Source of the DNA: Thalassiosira profunda
Taxonomy: Eukaryota; Bacillariophyta; Thalassiosirophyceae; Thalassiosirales; Thalassiosiraceae
NCBI GenBank assembly: GCA_036939355.1
Contig: JALLAP010000112.1
Location: forward strand, 1 to 32,073
DNA length: 32,073 bases
Direction: 5' to 3'
Position 1 is the first letter of the stretch, and every line of letters starts with the position of its first letter. Under the pieces are notes generated by a model that saw only the letters and a list, made by a program, of their open reading frames with translations, did no database searches and was not told the origin of the DNA. Positions 19,795-29,988 of the stretch are shown here, piece after piece. Both the position numbers and the translations under genes were made by a program.

Positions 19795-20949
19795 ATGCAG
19801 GTGATACCGAACGAAGCAGCAAACAGCGATCGCACGGACGGTAGAAGACCGAACGAAGCAGCAAACAGCGATCGCACGGACGGTAGAAGGAAGCGGAGGT
19901 CGTCGGTGACCTTTCAGGACGAAATCGTCTTCGAGGAGAACGGCACGAGAGTGATCGTTCACCGCCTCCTCGACCAGGGAGACGGCCGCCGCGTCTACCT
20001 CGCGCGGGAAGTTTGGGACGGCAAGCAGCTCTATGCCCTCAAGAGGGTGGACTGCCGAAACGAACGAGAGGTCGAGCAATGCCGGCGGGAGGTGGCCGTC
20101 CATCGACAGTTTCGCCACGACAATATCATGCCTTTGCTGGAGGCCGAATTTGTGCAAACGCCGGAGGCGCAGCAGACGTGCTTCATGCTCTTTCCCTACG
20201 TGCCTCGCTCCTTGACCGACGAAATAAATGCTCGGCGGCTGCTGGAGGACTGCCCCGAAGAGAAGCGAAGGCCCTTCTCCCCACAGCAGGCGTTGAAGAT
20301 CTTCGCCGGTGTAGCTCGGGCGGTGCAAGCCATTCACTCAGCCCATTTGAGCCACAGAGATATCCGTCCCGAGAACGTCTTGCTCCAAAAACACAAAGAG
20401 AAACAACCAAAGATGCGGAAGAAGAAGCGGAGAGACGAGGTGGGCGTGCCAATTCTAACAGATTTTGGGTCGGTGGGACCGTTGACGATACCATTCTCCT
20501 CTCCGGCGGACATTGCCCAGGTATTGGAGGAGGTTGAATTGTACACGTCCACTGCTTACCGGGCGCCGGAGCTGTTCTACGAAGATCACATGACATCGTC
20601 CGAAGAACTGAAGAGCGACACTCTGGACTACGGTGTCACCGACGTGTGGAGCTTAGGATGCCTCCTATTTGCGGTTCTTTACGGTCTGAGCCCGTTCGAG
20701 ATGGAGTGGCGCGTCTCGCTCGTGGAAGGTGCGGAGGCTGACGGGACGGTTCAATACGTGGGCGCTTCGTACGAGAGGATTATCGGGGAAATTCCGTTCC
20801 CTTCGGATGGGTCGGCGGCCGGTCGACGGTACAGAGAGGATGTGACGGGGCTGGTGCGGTGGATGCTGAACAAAGAACCGACGGAGCGGCCCAGCGTGGG
20901 CGAGATTGTCGAGAGAGTAGCGAGGTTGTTGCTTGAGGTTGAAGCTTGA
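19795..20949 (+). CDS. STK16/NAK-like serine/threonine protein kinase
   Basis: 384 residues from ATG 19795. The frame is open upstream but without kinase similarity, and a CTCTCTCACAG tract at about 19770-19780 may be a splice acceptor in the 5' UTR. The kinase domain covers about residues 50-380: loose glycine loop (DQGDGRRVY), ATP lysine in ALKRVD, catalytic loop HRDIRPENVLL, TDFGSVGP, APE in YRAPELF, and DVWSLGCLLFAVLYGLSPFE. The LFPYVPRSL and TDVWSLGCLLFA segments and the long pre-APE insertion fit the STK16 branch, which acts at the Golgi and membranes through N-terminal acylation. No N-terminal glycine for acylation is present here. The lysine two after the catalytic Asp is arginine, a mild change. 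The N terminus carries a perfect 14-residue duplication. Confidence 0.85.
   Translation: MQVIPNEAANSDRTDGRRPNEAANSDRTDGRRKRRSSVTFQDEIVFEENGTRVIVHRLLDQGDGRRVYLAREVWDGKQLYALKRVDCRNEREVEQCRREVAVHRQFRHDNIMPLLEAEFVQTPEAQQTCFMLFPYVPRSLTDEINARRLLEDCPEEKRRPFSPQQALKIFAGVARAVQAIHSAHLSHRDIRPENVLLQKHKEKQPKMRKKKRRDEVGVPILTDFGSVGPLTIPFSSPADIAQVLEEVELYTSTAYRAPELFYEDHMTSSEELKSDTLDYGVTDVWSLGCLLFAVLYGLSPFEMEWRVSLVEGAEADGTVQYVGASYERIIGEIPFPSDGSAAGRRYREDVTGLVRWMLNKEPTERPSVGEIVERVARLLLEVEA
19806..19889 (+). repeat. Perfect 42-bp tandem duplication inside the kinase gene
   Basis: Two copies, 19806-19847 and 19848-19889, apparently identical base for base, encode PNEAANSDRTDGRR twice in frame just after the start codon. 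A length of 42 keeps the frame. The identity points to a very recent slippage event. Confidence 0.9.
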
Positions 20950-21180
20950 ATAGATAGCAGAGATGTTTGAGTTGCTACCGACATCAGTTTGCAGGGAAGT
21001 GTAGAATGCCTGGCTAGTAGTTCCGCTGAACAGTGACCCTTCTCGTACGTCCCTTTCCGTTGTGTAGTATCTCCCGCAATCTGCATCGAAGCTTCTACAG
21101 CTACCACAATCGTCAAACAAGACAAACACAATCCTATCCCAATACAATTCGTTCAGCTTTGTGTGGTAGCACCCCTTCCT

Positions 21181-22885
21181 TCATTCCTTCAGAACCGTGC
21201 TCTTGACCTTGCCGAGCATTTTGCTGAGCGCAGATGTGATGATGTGGTTAGTTCATCTAGATACAATCAGAGATCATAATGCGAACAAATCTGCAACGTA
21301 CAGTCTGTTCGAGTCCATGACCGCGAGTCTGGCGAGGGCAGCACATTTCTCGAACGGCTCCAAGAACAGCGGCGACTGCGGCTCGAAGACGACTTCCGCA
21401 GACTCCCACTGAGAGAGCGACGGAGGGTCCTCGACCTTTTGCCCGCCCGTCTTCGCACCTTGCTTCCATAGAATTTTCGTCATCTTGCAAGCCACCTTCG
21501 CCGTGCGAGAGAAGACAACCGGGCAATATCCCGGCTTCAGAACGCCCGGATGCTCCTGCACCTGCACCAGCGCATTGAATTCTTTCACGGGCTTCAGCAG
21601 CCCCTCCCTTTCCAAGTACATGATATCGCCCGCAGAAACGTGATCCTCCTTTCCGAGCCCCTTGATAGATATGCCGATGGAGTCGCCCGGGCCCGCGTAG
21701 GGCAGGTTTTTGTGGTGCTCCTCGATGCTGAAGACCTTCTTGTGATTCAACCCAATAGGAACAAACCCGACCGCATCGCCGGGCTTAAGCGTTCCCTGCT
21801 CCACACGGCCGGCGATAATCGTTCCGACGCCTGTGTGAGTTCGGTCCGGTTAGTTGGGCACTAGATGGGCACAAGATATGCACAAACGCCTACGAAGCAG
21901 TCTTGCCTTTGATGTGATATATATCCGATACGGGCATGCGGAGCGGAGCGTCGGGAAGGCGTTTGGGCGGCTGGATGAAGTCGTTGAGGCATTCGAGGAG
22001 GGTGTATCCAGAGACGACCGTCTTAGGGTTGGTGTGAGCGGACTGTGGAAGCGGAAGCGTATGAAACGAATGAGAATGGGCGTGACACATCACATGCTCC
22101 ATTTGTCGCCGCTCACCCATCCCTTGTACCAAGGAGCCTTGTCCGTCACTTTGTCGAGGTTGTCGCCATCGAACCCCGAGTATGGGATGAACGGGACCTT
22201 CTTGGGTTTGTAGCCGATCACCTGAAGCATCTTAACGAACTCGTCCTTGATCTCGTTGAATCGTTCCTCCGACCACGGGGGCATGGTGGCGTCCATTTTG
22301 TTCACGCCCACAATCAGCTGCTCGACGCCGAGAAGATACAGCAAACGAGCATGCTGGCGGGTCTGGCCCTCCTCGATGCCCAACTTCGGGTCCGCTTTCG
22401 CAATAGCCGCCTCGAATCCGCCCTTTTCTGCCGGCACCAGCAAGAGGCCCACGTCGGCGGTCGATGATCCGGTGATCATGTTCTTGATGTAATCCTTGTG
22501 ACCGGGTGCATCGACGACGCTGTAATGGTACTTGTCGGTGAAGAAGTCCTTCGTATTGGATTTGATCGTCAGCCCTCGCTGGCGTTCCTCCTTGTTCGTA
22601 TCCAGATAGTAGGCGAATCCGAAGGAGGACTTGCCCTGCTCGTCGGCCGCGGTCTGAAGCTTCCTCATTTCGCGCTCCGAGATGCCTCCGAGGTTGAATA
22701 TGAGGTGGCCGACCGTGGTGGATTTGCCTGCAATCAATTGCCGTGGTGAATGCGAACCCATGAGATAAAATGGCGAGCAAGCGAGGGATACTCGCGCAGA
22801 AAAACTTACCCGCGTCGACGTGTCCGGCCACGACCAGCGACAGATGTGTTTTACCCTGATCAGGGTGTACGTTCTCCTTATCCAT
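21181..22885 (-). CDS. EFL: EFL (elongation factor-like, EF-1alpha-related) GTPase
   Basis: Five exons: 22885-22810, 22727-22117, 22042-21907, 21830-21302 and 21223-21181; 464 residues. All exon phases join cleanly. It delivers aminoacyl-tRNA to the cytosolic ribosome. GTPase motifs: [10 protein letters not shown] (P loop, split by intron 1), [17 protein letters not shown] (G3) and VGVNKMD (G4). Later blocks are [30 protein letters not shown] and the last exon ([12 protein letters not shown]). The signature [21 protein letters not shown] and the short domain-1 loops match EFL and not canonical EF-1alpha. EFL has a patchy distribution in algae, including some diatoms. Intron lengths are 82, 74, 76 and 78 nt. 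Intron 3 begins with GC instead of GT. The gene ends 231 bp from the convergent kinase stop. Confidence 0.93.
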
Positions 22886-23097
22886 GGTTGAGGGTGCTTT
22901 GGTTGCGTTGTTTGATAATGGCTCGAGGCAGTGTTGGCTGCTTTGTTTGGCTTTATGCGGTGCTTATTCTGGCGACGTTGCGAACTGGCAAGCAAATTGA
23001 GGTGGAGTTCTCATCAATCAATCTCGATGAGAACCGTCGCCCCACGAGTGTTTCAGCTTCATGCAACGCACCCAAAGGATACAATCGCCGACCCCTA

Positions 23098-23242
23098 CTC
23101 CTCCTCCTCTATCGGATCAAGGGAATGACGTCATCGGATTCAGAAGCATTAGGTCGCCGCATATCAGCTNCTCCTCCTCCTCTATCGGATCAAGGGAATG
23201 ACGTCATCGGATTCAGAAGCATTAGGTCGCCGCATATCAGCT
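23098..23242. other. Assembly join: 72-bp exact duplicate around N at 23170
   Basis: Bases 23098-23169 and 23171-23242 are the same 72-bp sequence, separated by one N. Exact identity ending precisely at the N is the mark of two contig ends that overlap but were not merged. The right copy contains the stop and last codons of the dioxygenase gene; the left copy is a surplus image lying 3' of that gene. Confidence 0.9.
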
Positions 23243-25314
23243 TTCGTGCACTCTCGTTGCGGAAAGCATCAATTTGTGTCATAAAATACCTTCTGCCCTC
23301 GTCGCCCACGCAACGCCCGAACACCGAGCTGTACGAAGCCTGCGCTTGATCGGACGGCGTGTGCTTCTCCCAAGCAATCGACAGGTTGTAGCAAGCTTCC
23401 TGCGTGATGCTCTTCACGATTGCCGTAAACACCTCTCGCTTCTCGTGTGTGTGCACGGCTGGAAATCGATCGAACAAAGCTACCATGGCGATGCGATCTC
23501 GAGTCATTTTCGGGTTGAGCAGTGTCAGGAAGAAAGATATCATCAGGCCCAGAGATTGAGCCCCGGGGGATAGAAGGAGCTTCTGCAAAGGCGGCACCGT
23601 TCCTGTCTTTGCACTTCCGCTTTCGGCAACTCCAAGCAAATGATGCGCATATTCTCCGATGATTTGCAGTCCTCGGTGAATCTCATCATTCGATCGCTCT
23701 CTTCGGATCCATTCCGTCGTATTCATCGATTCGAGGAACCGAAGCACCACACGCCCAGGATCTCGCACCGGAACACCAATTACCGACCCGTATCTGCCAA
23801 GGAGCCCCATATATGCCATACGCACTCTGACCTCGTTCAGCTTTTCAATGTTGGCATCAATGTATCGCCTCACCATCTCCCTCGCTTGATACGGCAGCAT
23901 GTGCGGATTNCAGCTTTTCAATGTTGGCATCAATGTATCGCCTCACCATCTCCCTCGCTTGATACGGCAGCATGTGCGGATTGTCATAGTGAGATACGGA
24001 GGACACGCTCGAGCTGTCGTGATCGAACCATACGTTGATTGCCACGCAGCGATCGGAGCTTTCAACCCTATGCCACCACCCTTCCGGAATGAACACCGCC
24101 TCTCCGGCCGTAACAGAAACGACAACGTTGTTGCACTTTGCTTGATTGTCAAGAGAGCTGATGTCATTCCCGAACCAGTCATTGACAAGGTGGCCGCCGA
24201 CTTGCGTACATCGGAGCAGATAAGGGTGGTTGGCATGGTCGCTGTGCACAGGAGATCCCCGGAACGCCCCCGGCGGAGACAACTCCACAGTCTTGGTGCC
24301 ACTGATGACCATCAATATGTTGTGGTGACCGTCGTAGTGTGTATTCGTCCGGCATTCTTTCGGGCACATCCAAAAGTTGATCTCTTTGATATCGATGCCG
24401 CCATCGGAGGGGAGAAGGAAGGAAGGGATCCGGATCCAGGGCAAGAGCATGGCCAGAGGGGCTGGATTGTGACTGCCCTCAACAGCGCATCGTCCATCGT
24501 TGCTCACTGATAACTTGGTGGAGTTACCATCATCGTCACCCCCAGCATCGTTCCGATTCGAGAAGATGTTCTCCTGTGCCACGCATATTCTGTGTTCCAG
24601 ATCGACGTTTCCCAGGACGTCCCCCAATTTCATCTCGGCTGTCATCTGTTGCTCTTGGCCATAAAAGGTATTCTCCTCGCCCCCTAACGGTACCTGAGCG
24701 ATCGTCAGCTTGCTGTTCACGAGCTGCCTATTCATCTGCTCGTACACACTGTGGGTGGAATGCCTGTTGTGCGGTGTGCCAGGCGCGGCGCGCTTGTTCG
24801 GCCTTTCCGCATGGGCCTCCGCGTGCTCTCCCCCCTCATACAGCACAGCTTCACCCCGTGCCTCGCAATCATACGCTTTGCAGGTGCACGTGTTCCTCTT
24901 CTCCTTGGTTTGCACGGTCACCACCGCATCCAAGGCGTCTGCCGGCATCGAACGCACCAGCACATCGTACGATGGGTGCAGTTTGCCGCGCCCATCACCA
25001 TCAAGGAAAGATGACGACGCATCGCCCCCTTCGCGCAACAGAGCCCAGTTCCGAATCTTCAAGGGTTTCGACTGGCGCAACGATCCCTGGAAGAAGTTCC
25101 ACGCCCTCTCCTTGCCATCGCTGACGTCCATGTCGATGTCCGAGGGATATTCGACGCTGTACATCTCCCGGCCTCCCCTCCGGTAGCTCATGGTGGAAGA
25201 CAGCTCGGGTAAGTCGTCGTCGTCTTCGCCGAGGAACGGGCTAAGTACGTCGATTTCCCGGTCGACGTTCTCGAATTTGGTGTCGGTGACGTTTCGCTTG
25301 TACAGTTCACTCAT
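23190..25314 (-). CDS. Cupin_8/JmjC-type Fe(II)/2-oxoglutarate dioxygenase
   Basis: Start at ATG 25314 (MSELYKRNVTDTKFENVD). The frame is interrupted only by the 73-base assembly duplication at 23838-23910. Without it the gene is 2052 bp and encodes 683 residues in one frame. The iron-binding triad is visible: HxD (H326, D328, in THYDGHHN) and the distal H415 (in FIPEGWWHRV). A lysine in ISGTKTVELSPP could bind 2-oxoglutarate. This fits cupin_8 hydroxylases (JMJD7/HSPBAP1-like), which hydroxylate proteins or RNA; the substrate is unknown. The first 300 residues are acidic and low in recognisable structure, with a small Cys cluster (NTCTCKAYDCEA). The C-terminal 230 residues are helical in composition and unassigned. 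The WNFFQGSL and KIRNW segments match the usual start of such domains. Confidence 0.8.
23838..23982. other. Assembly join: 72-bp exact duplicate around N at 23910
   Basis: Bases 23838-23909 and 23911-23982 are identical, with one N between. Within the dioxygenase gene this adds 73 bases and creates an artificial frameshift (MLPYQAREMVRRYIDANIEK is read on both sides). Collapsing it gives one continuous frame, which shows it is not biological. Confidence 0.92.
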
Positions 25315-25787
25315 TTTTTTGCGGATGTTGTGCAAATCACATCAGATGATTGAGATGATATCGTCTGGAGGCACCCGTTGCAAATTCCAGCTCTGCCGCA
25401 ATACCGCATACGGTCGCGACCAATGGAGACGAGGCCGAGGAACAGGCACCAGCAGCTCAGGGGGCGCGGGGGGAGCCTGGCAGGCGGAGAGTGTGTTGTT
25501 GTCTGTTGTTTGTTGTTGGGGGTGCTCTGTACGTACGAAGCTGTAAGTACGAAGCCATCCGCCCTGGCTCACAACACTCTCAACTCTACAGAGAATCTGA
25601 AGCCAGACGCCTCGGTTCGTCGCGTCTACGACTCAAGAGGTTTCGTGCACAAGATATGTGCACGAGATGTATGCATAAGATATGCACAAGAGGAATTTTC
25701 GGAGTTGGAGCTTGCTAGTAGCGAGCTCTCCCCTCGCCCGATCCCTATCGGCGATGATGCTCCACCATCAATTTACTAGCATCGTCG
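25315..25787. other. Gene-free spacer between dioxygenase start and retroelement 3' end
   Basis: No gene is supported. It holds a TACGTACGAAGCTGTAAGTA palindrome cluster (25528-25552), a candidate promoter element of the dioxygenase. Two imperfect units of about 25 bp built on GTGCACAAGATATG lie at 25645-25695. The second group probably belongs to the 3' end of the retroelement, whose left boundary I cannot fix. Confidence 0.45.
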
Positions 25788-28700
25788 CTAGTTCCACAGC
25801 GAGAAGGCAGGCAGGCGCGCCTGGGCCAAGCCGCCACCAACATTTCTCCTTGTCTCGGCGTTGTCGGCGTGGTTTCTCTGCCGTGGGTCAAGCCTCGAGG
25901 AGCGAGGCTCGTAATCGGCGATGTGGTGAAACATCTCGCAGCGCAGCATCCGCCGCGAGACGTTGTTGCTGAATTGCTGCACTTGTTTGCGGATGTACCG
26001 CAGAAAGGCGTCGCTCGACCACCTTCCGATCATCATGATGACGTAAACGGGGCACTCGCCCATGAACATCGACATGGCAGCGCCCGAGCGGATCGAGTGC
26101 GTGCCAATTTCCTCGGCCTTGAAGCCGAGCTTGTCCTCGCCGACGGCCACGAATGCCGCGCGGAGGGCGTTTATCATCTCCTTGGAGGAGACGTGCTCGA
26201 TTCGATCGTTCCGCCAGACGGCGGAGATTGGGGTATCCCAATTTGCACCTGGGTAGCTCCAGATGCGACGCACGACTGCCGCTGTCTGGCGGACGGGGCA
26301 GAGAAGCTCGTCGCCCGAGAACAGCTGCGTGACTGTATCGTTTCGCTCGTCCTTCTTTTGGAACTCGAAGGTGTCGGAGACGCAGTCGGCGTACTCCAAG
26401 AGCGGGCTGTCGTGCGAGAGAAGCTGCCCGTCCTTGAAGAAGCGAATGTTGCGCAGCTTCAAGATGGCGGTCCGACGCTTCTCGGCCTGCGGTACCTTGA
26501 GGTACTCGTACGACCGCATCGCGAACATGTACGCCGTGATGGAGAGCTGAGAGAGGGCACGCTGGGTCTCGGTGACCTGCAGCTTCGCCATCTCCCTCAG
26601 CACTCCAATTGGGAGGGCCTTCTGCTGGACGGGGTTGGGGTCGCCGTTGCGGAAGCCCCGGAAGAGCCGAGATAGAAGTCTCCCAAGCTCGCCGTCCTCG
26701 TCCCGTGTTGGATTGGGACGGTCATTGTCGCGGAAGGACGATGCCACAAATGAAATGGAATTTCTGATTGTGCCTTCAGCCAGGGTATCATAAGATGCCC
26801 CTGAAAATCGTCCTTCACGGAGAGCCATGGCAAAGGCTCCCACGAGTCGATTTCTCCCGCCTCGGGAGAAATGGTCGAGGAACTCGTCGCCCGAAAGGCC
26901 GACTTGTTTGCACCAGAGCTGCCATCGGCGCCACGCCCGAGCTTGGTCCTCGTGTGTCTTTCCCGTAACTGCGTCTTGGCGGGTAGCCTCTGCAGCAAGG
27001 AGGTCAGCCACGAGACGATTTCGTTCGGCAGTGGAACAATTTCGAAGTGGCTCGTGGCTCGGCATCTGTTCAGGCACGCAAGAGCGAAGAACGTTAGTAA
27101 GTTCCTCGTCGGAACGGTCGTCGTCCCGAGAGAGAGCGTCGGATACGTCGTTCTCTTCGCCTTTGAACCACTGGCTGTAGTCCATAATGCCGTGGTCGAG
27201 GAGGCGCATCGCGTGGCTCCGTGCCACCTCGATGCGAATCGTCGCTTGGATGGGATCCTCGCCCGTCTCTCTGAAGTTGGACTTCTTGGCCCAGCCGACG
27301 GACGTCGAGCTGTCGGTCATCGACAGCGAGCAGTCGCCCGGCCCAATGCGGCCGGCGAGGATGTCGATCCAGACGGTGATGATGGCGGCGAGGTGCTCCA
27401 ACAGGTTGTTGGAGGCGCGGAAGCGCAGCTCTGGCGGAAGATACCACCGCCACGCCCAGCCCGTGTCGCTGTATCCTCCCATGCCGTGCGGGCAAGAGTC
27501 GGAGCGGTAAACGTGGGTCGGCCGACGGAACGTGAGCAGGTTCATGTCGATGCCGGCCCGCGCCTTGTCGAGGAAGAAGAGCATGAGCTCCAAGTCGGCG
27601 GCAACCGTGGCGTCGATGTTGATCGACCGCCGATTTTTCGCTGCGTCTTGCAAGTCGCGCAAGCGACTGAGGAAGTGGTGAATCTGCGGGATCACCATGC
27701 CGACGTGGACCAGGCGGCCCACGTTCTTCTCCAGCTCCTTCGCCGTCGCCGTGCGGTCGGCGAGCATTTGTCTGATCGCGCTCGACCAGGCGATGTGCTT
27801 GTTCTCGGGCAGGGCCACGAGCAAGCGGCGGAAGTCGCAGAACCAGCCGAGGATCGTCTTCGTCTCCTCGGGGGCCGCTTCGGCGAGCAGCTTCTTCAGT
27901 GCAGCCATCTCCTCACACGGGAGCGGCTCGTTGGGGTGCTTTACCCGCGCCGTCGCCTCGATGGCGAGGAGGATGGCCTTGGACAGCCTGTCGACGTTGT
28001 TCGAGCCGGGCACGTCCACCGTGATTGCCTGCGTGTCGTCGATGTACACGTCGGCGTAGCCGCGCGGGTTCACGGGCAGGTCGACGATGAGGTCGCGGCC
28101 GATGCCGAAGGGGATCTCGTCGCCGAGCAGTCTCGGCGCTGGGACGAGGTGGGCGTCCCTCGAGTGGAGGCGCTGCGGCTCCCAGTCGTCGCGCTGCATG
28201 ATCTCCGTCGAGAGATTGCAGACTGGCTCTGACATGACGCCCCACTCGTACGGGTCGGGTGACCCGCCGAAAGTCTGCCGCAGGGCAACCAGTGCGAGGC
28301 CGTCGTCCGGCAGCTGCGTGCAGGTCTGAATGGCCGTCTCGGCGTTCAAATGGAGGCGCCGGTAGGCCGACTTGTAGTCGATCTTCGACGCCAAGATGCG
28401 TTGGCCCGGAAATTGCTTCCGTGCTGCCACCGCAAAGTTGATGAGGCGTTTGAAGCAAGCGCCGAAAAGGCACGGCTGCAGCAGCTCCTTGTCGACGTGG
28501 CTGTTCACGGAGGCGCCGTGCTCCCACTGGAAGCTCTGGTCGTGGGTGAGCCGGTCCTTCGGCACCACCCTTCCCGTCTCGTCGATCGTGTTTTGCTCCA
28601 TGATGTTCATGGGCGCCAAAATGGCGCCCGGAACTTGGGCGATCTTGGAGAGGGGCAACGGGAGGCTGTAGCCGTGTAAGACGTCGTTGGAGACGAGCTT

Positions 28701-29985
28701 ACGCAGGAGCTCGGGCTTGGACGAGGCGCCCTTGTGCTTGCCAAAGGCCAAAGCCTCGGGAATGTCGCTTGCGCGAGTCTCGTGATCGAGCTCTGCCAGC
28801 GGCCAACTTGAGCCGTTTGCCAGTATCGCCTCCATCCTGCTCCAGGCGGGGTGCTGGCCGAAGATCGGCTCCAGTATCGAGGCTGGCTTGAATTCCGAGC
28901 CGTAGCCGAGCGGAGACGTACTCTGCACGTCAAGGGCTCGGCCGAGGTCAAGCCCGTACTTCTCCAAGATGGAGAAGTTCTTCTCGGCCGCCAAGGGCGA
29001 CATTTCGAAGATGAACTCGGGCTTGGACGGCTCGTCGCACTCGTGTGCAACCGTCTCCTCCAAGATGTCCAGGAGGTTGTCGGGCCAGCACTGGCCCCGT
29101 TTATACTCCAAGCTGCTGATGCAGCCAGAGTCCGCCCCGAGCGACGAGCGACGCGAGTTTGGGAACGGGCAGATGATGCTGCCCCTGCCGTTTATCCTCC
29201 AAGCTGCTGATGCAGCCAGAGTCCGCCTCGAGCGACGCGATTTTGGGAACGGGCAGCTGATGCTGCCCCTGCCGTTTATCCTCCAAGCTGCCGATGCAGC
29301 CAGAGTCCGCCCCTCGTGACGCGATTTTGGGAACGGGCAGCTGATGCTGCCCCTGCCGTTTATTCTCCGAGCTGCTTGTGCAGCCAGAGTCCGCGGCCGA
29401 AGCTGCGATTTTGAGTTTATCCTCCGAACTGCCGATGCAGTCAGAGTTTGCAGAGAGCCTGCGAGCGATGTCCTCGGCGCCTTGGGCTTCGTCGTCTCGC
29501 TCCGCTCCTCCGATGCTCGGGAGATGCTCTCTCTCGGGCAGGGCGGGCGGAAGGCCATTTGGGGGTGTCCAATCGTACTCACCTAGTAGAAGCCTCGTTT
29601 GTGCGTCCAGCGTCGTCGTCTCAGGAAGGTTGTACACATCTTGTGTGCTTGCCTCGCTTCCCAAGTTCGTCGCGATTCGCCCGTCCGACTCCCAACTCAC
29701 GACTACCTCGTCGCTTTGTATCGCTGCCGCTGATGCGGACTTTGTTGCCGCAGACGCGGTCTTTGGTGCCGCGGATGCGGACTTTGGTGCCGCGGCAGGA
29801 GCCGTGGGCTTTGGTGTGAACGCGACCCGAGCTCGATCCGAGTCGAATCGTGCTCGAGGCTGCGCTGCCGTCGAGACGGGCTTTGATGGCCGCAAAGGCC
29901 TTGGCCTCGCTCCACGAGGCGCCCGTGGCGCCTTGTAGGGAGGCTTGCGCTCAGGTCGGACGCCGCTAGGCCCCGACCCGAGCAG
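25788..29985 (-). pseudogene. Pol: reverse transcriptase-RNase H-tyrosine recombinase
   Basis: From 29985 to about 29150 the coding frame is that of the 28-residue repeats. A 7-bp duplication at 29139-29152 then moves the rest (about 29140-25788) into another frame. Domains in order: A/P/K-S-rich linker; repeat region; RT with SKIDYKSAYRRLHL (motif A), TFGGSPDPYEWG (motif B) and YIDD (28046-28035); RNase H with RSDSCPHGMGGYS, NNLLEHLA and MTDSSTSVGW; tyrosine recombinase with AMRSYEYLKV, GTHSIRSGAAMSMF and GRWSSDAFLRYIRKQ, which hold the Arg, His/Arg, Trp and Tyr of the active site. It makes a cDNA and inserts it by recombination. No ATG occurs in the frame between the Gag stop and the break, so Pol has no start of its own and is probably made as a Gag-Pol fusion. 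Confidence 0.82.
29100..29450 (-). repeat. In-frame tandem repeats, 84-bp unit, in the Pol N-terminal region
   Basis: Unit starts (TTTATCCTCC or variant on the + strand) lie at 29100, 29191, 29275 and 29359, so spacings are 91, 84 and 84; a shorter, diverged unit continues to about 29450. Each full unit encodes 28 residues of the type DSGCISSLEDKRQGQHQLP followed by VPKIASLEA. The first spacing is 7 bp too long because of the duplication at 29139-29152. The role is unknown; it is probably a flexible linker. Confidence 0.85.
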
Positions 29986-29988
29986 TCA
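29950..29988 (-). promoter_or_regulatory. Possible stop-codon readthrough signal: UGA CUG plus hairpin
   Basis: The stop TGA is at 29988-29986, followed by CTG. From 29982, CTCGGGTCGG can pair with CCGACCTGAG (to 29950) as ten base pairs, one of them G-U, around a 13-nt loop. Gag zinc-finger codons before and Pol codons after the UGA are in the same frame. UGA followed by CU and a nearby stem is a known readthrough context in eukaryotes, best for UGA CUA. That this site works is inference. Confidence 0.45.

Noticed and set aside
25788..29582. LTR (copia/gypsy) retrotransposon
   Set aside because: No DDE integrase or protease is seen; the C-terminal domain has tyrosine-recombinase motifs.
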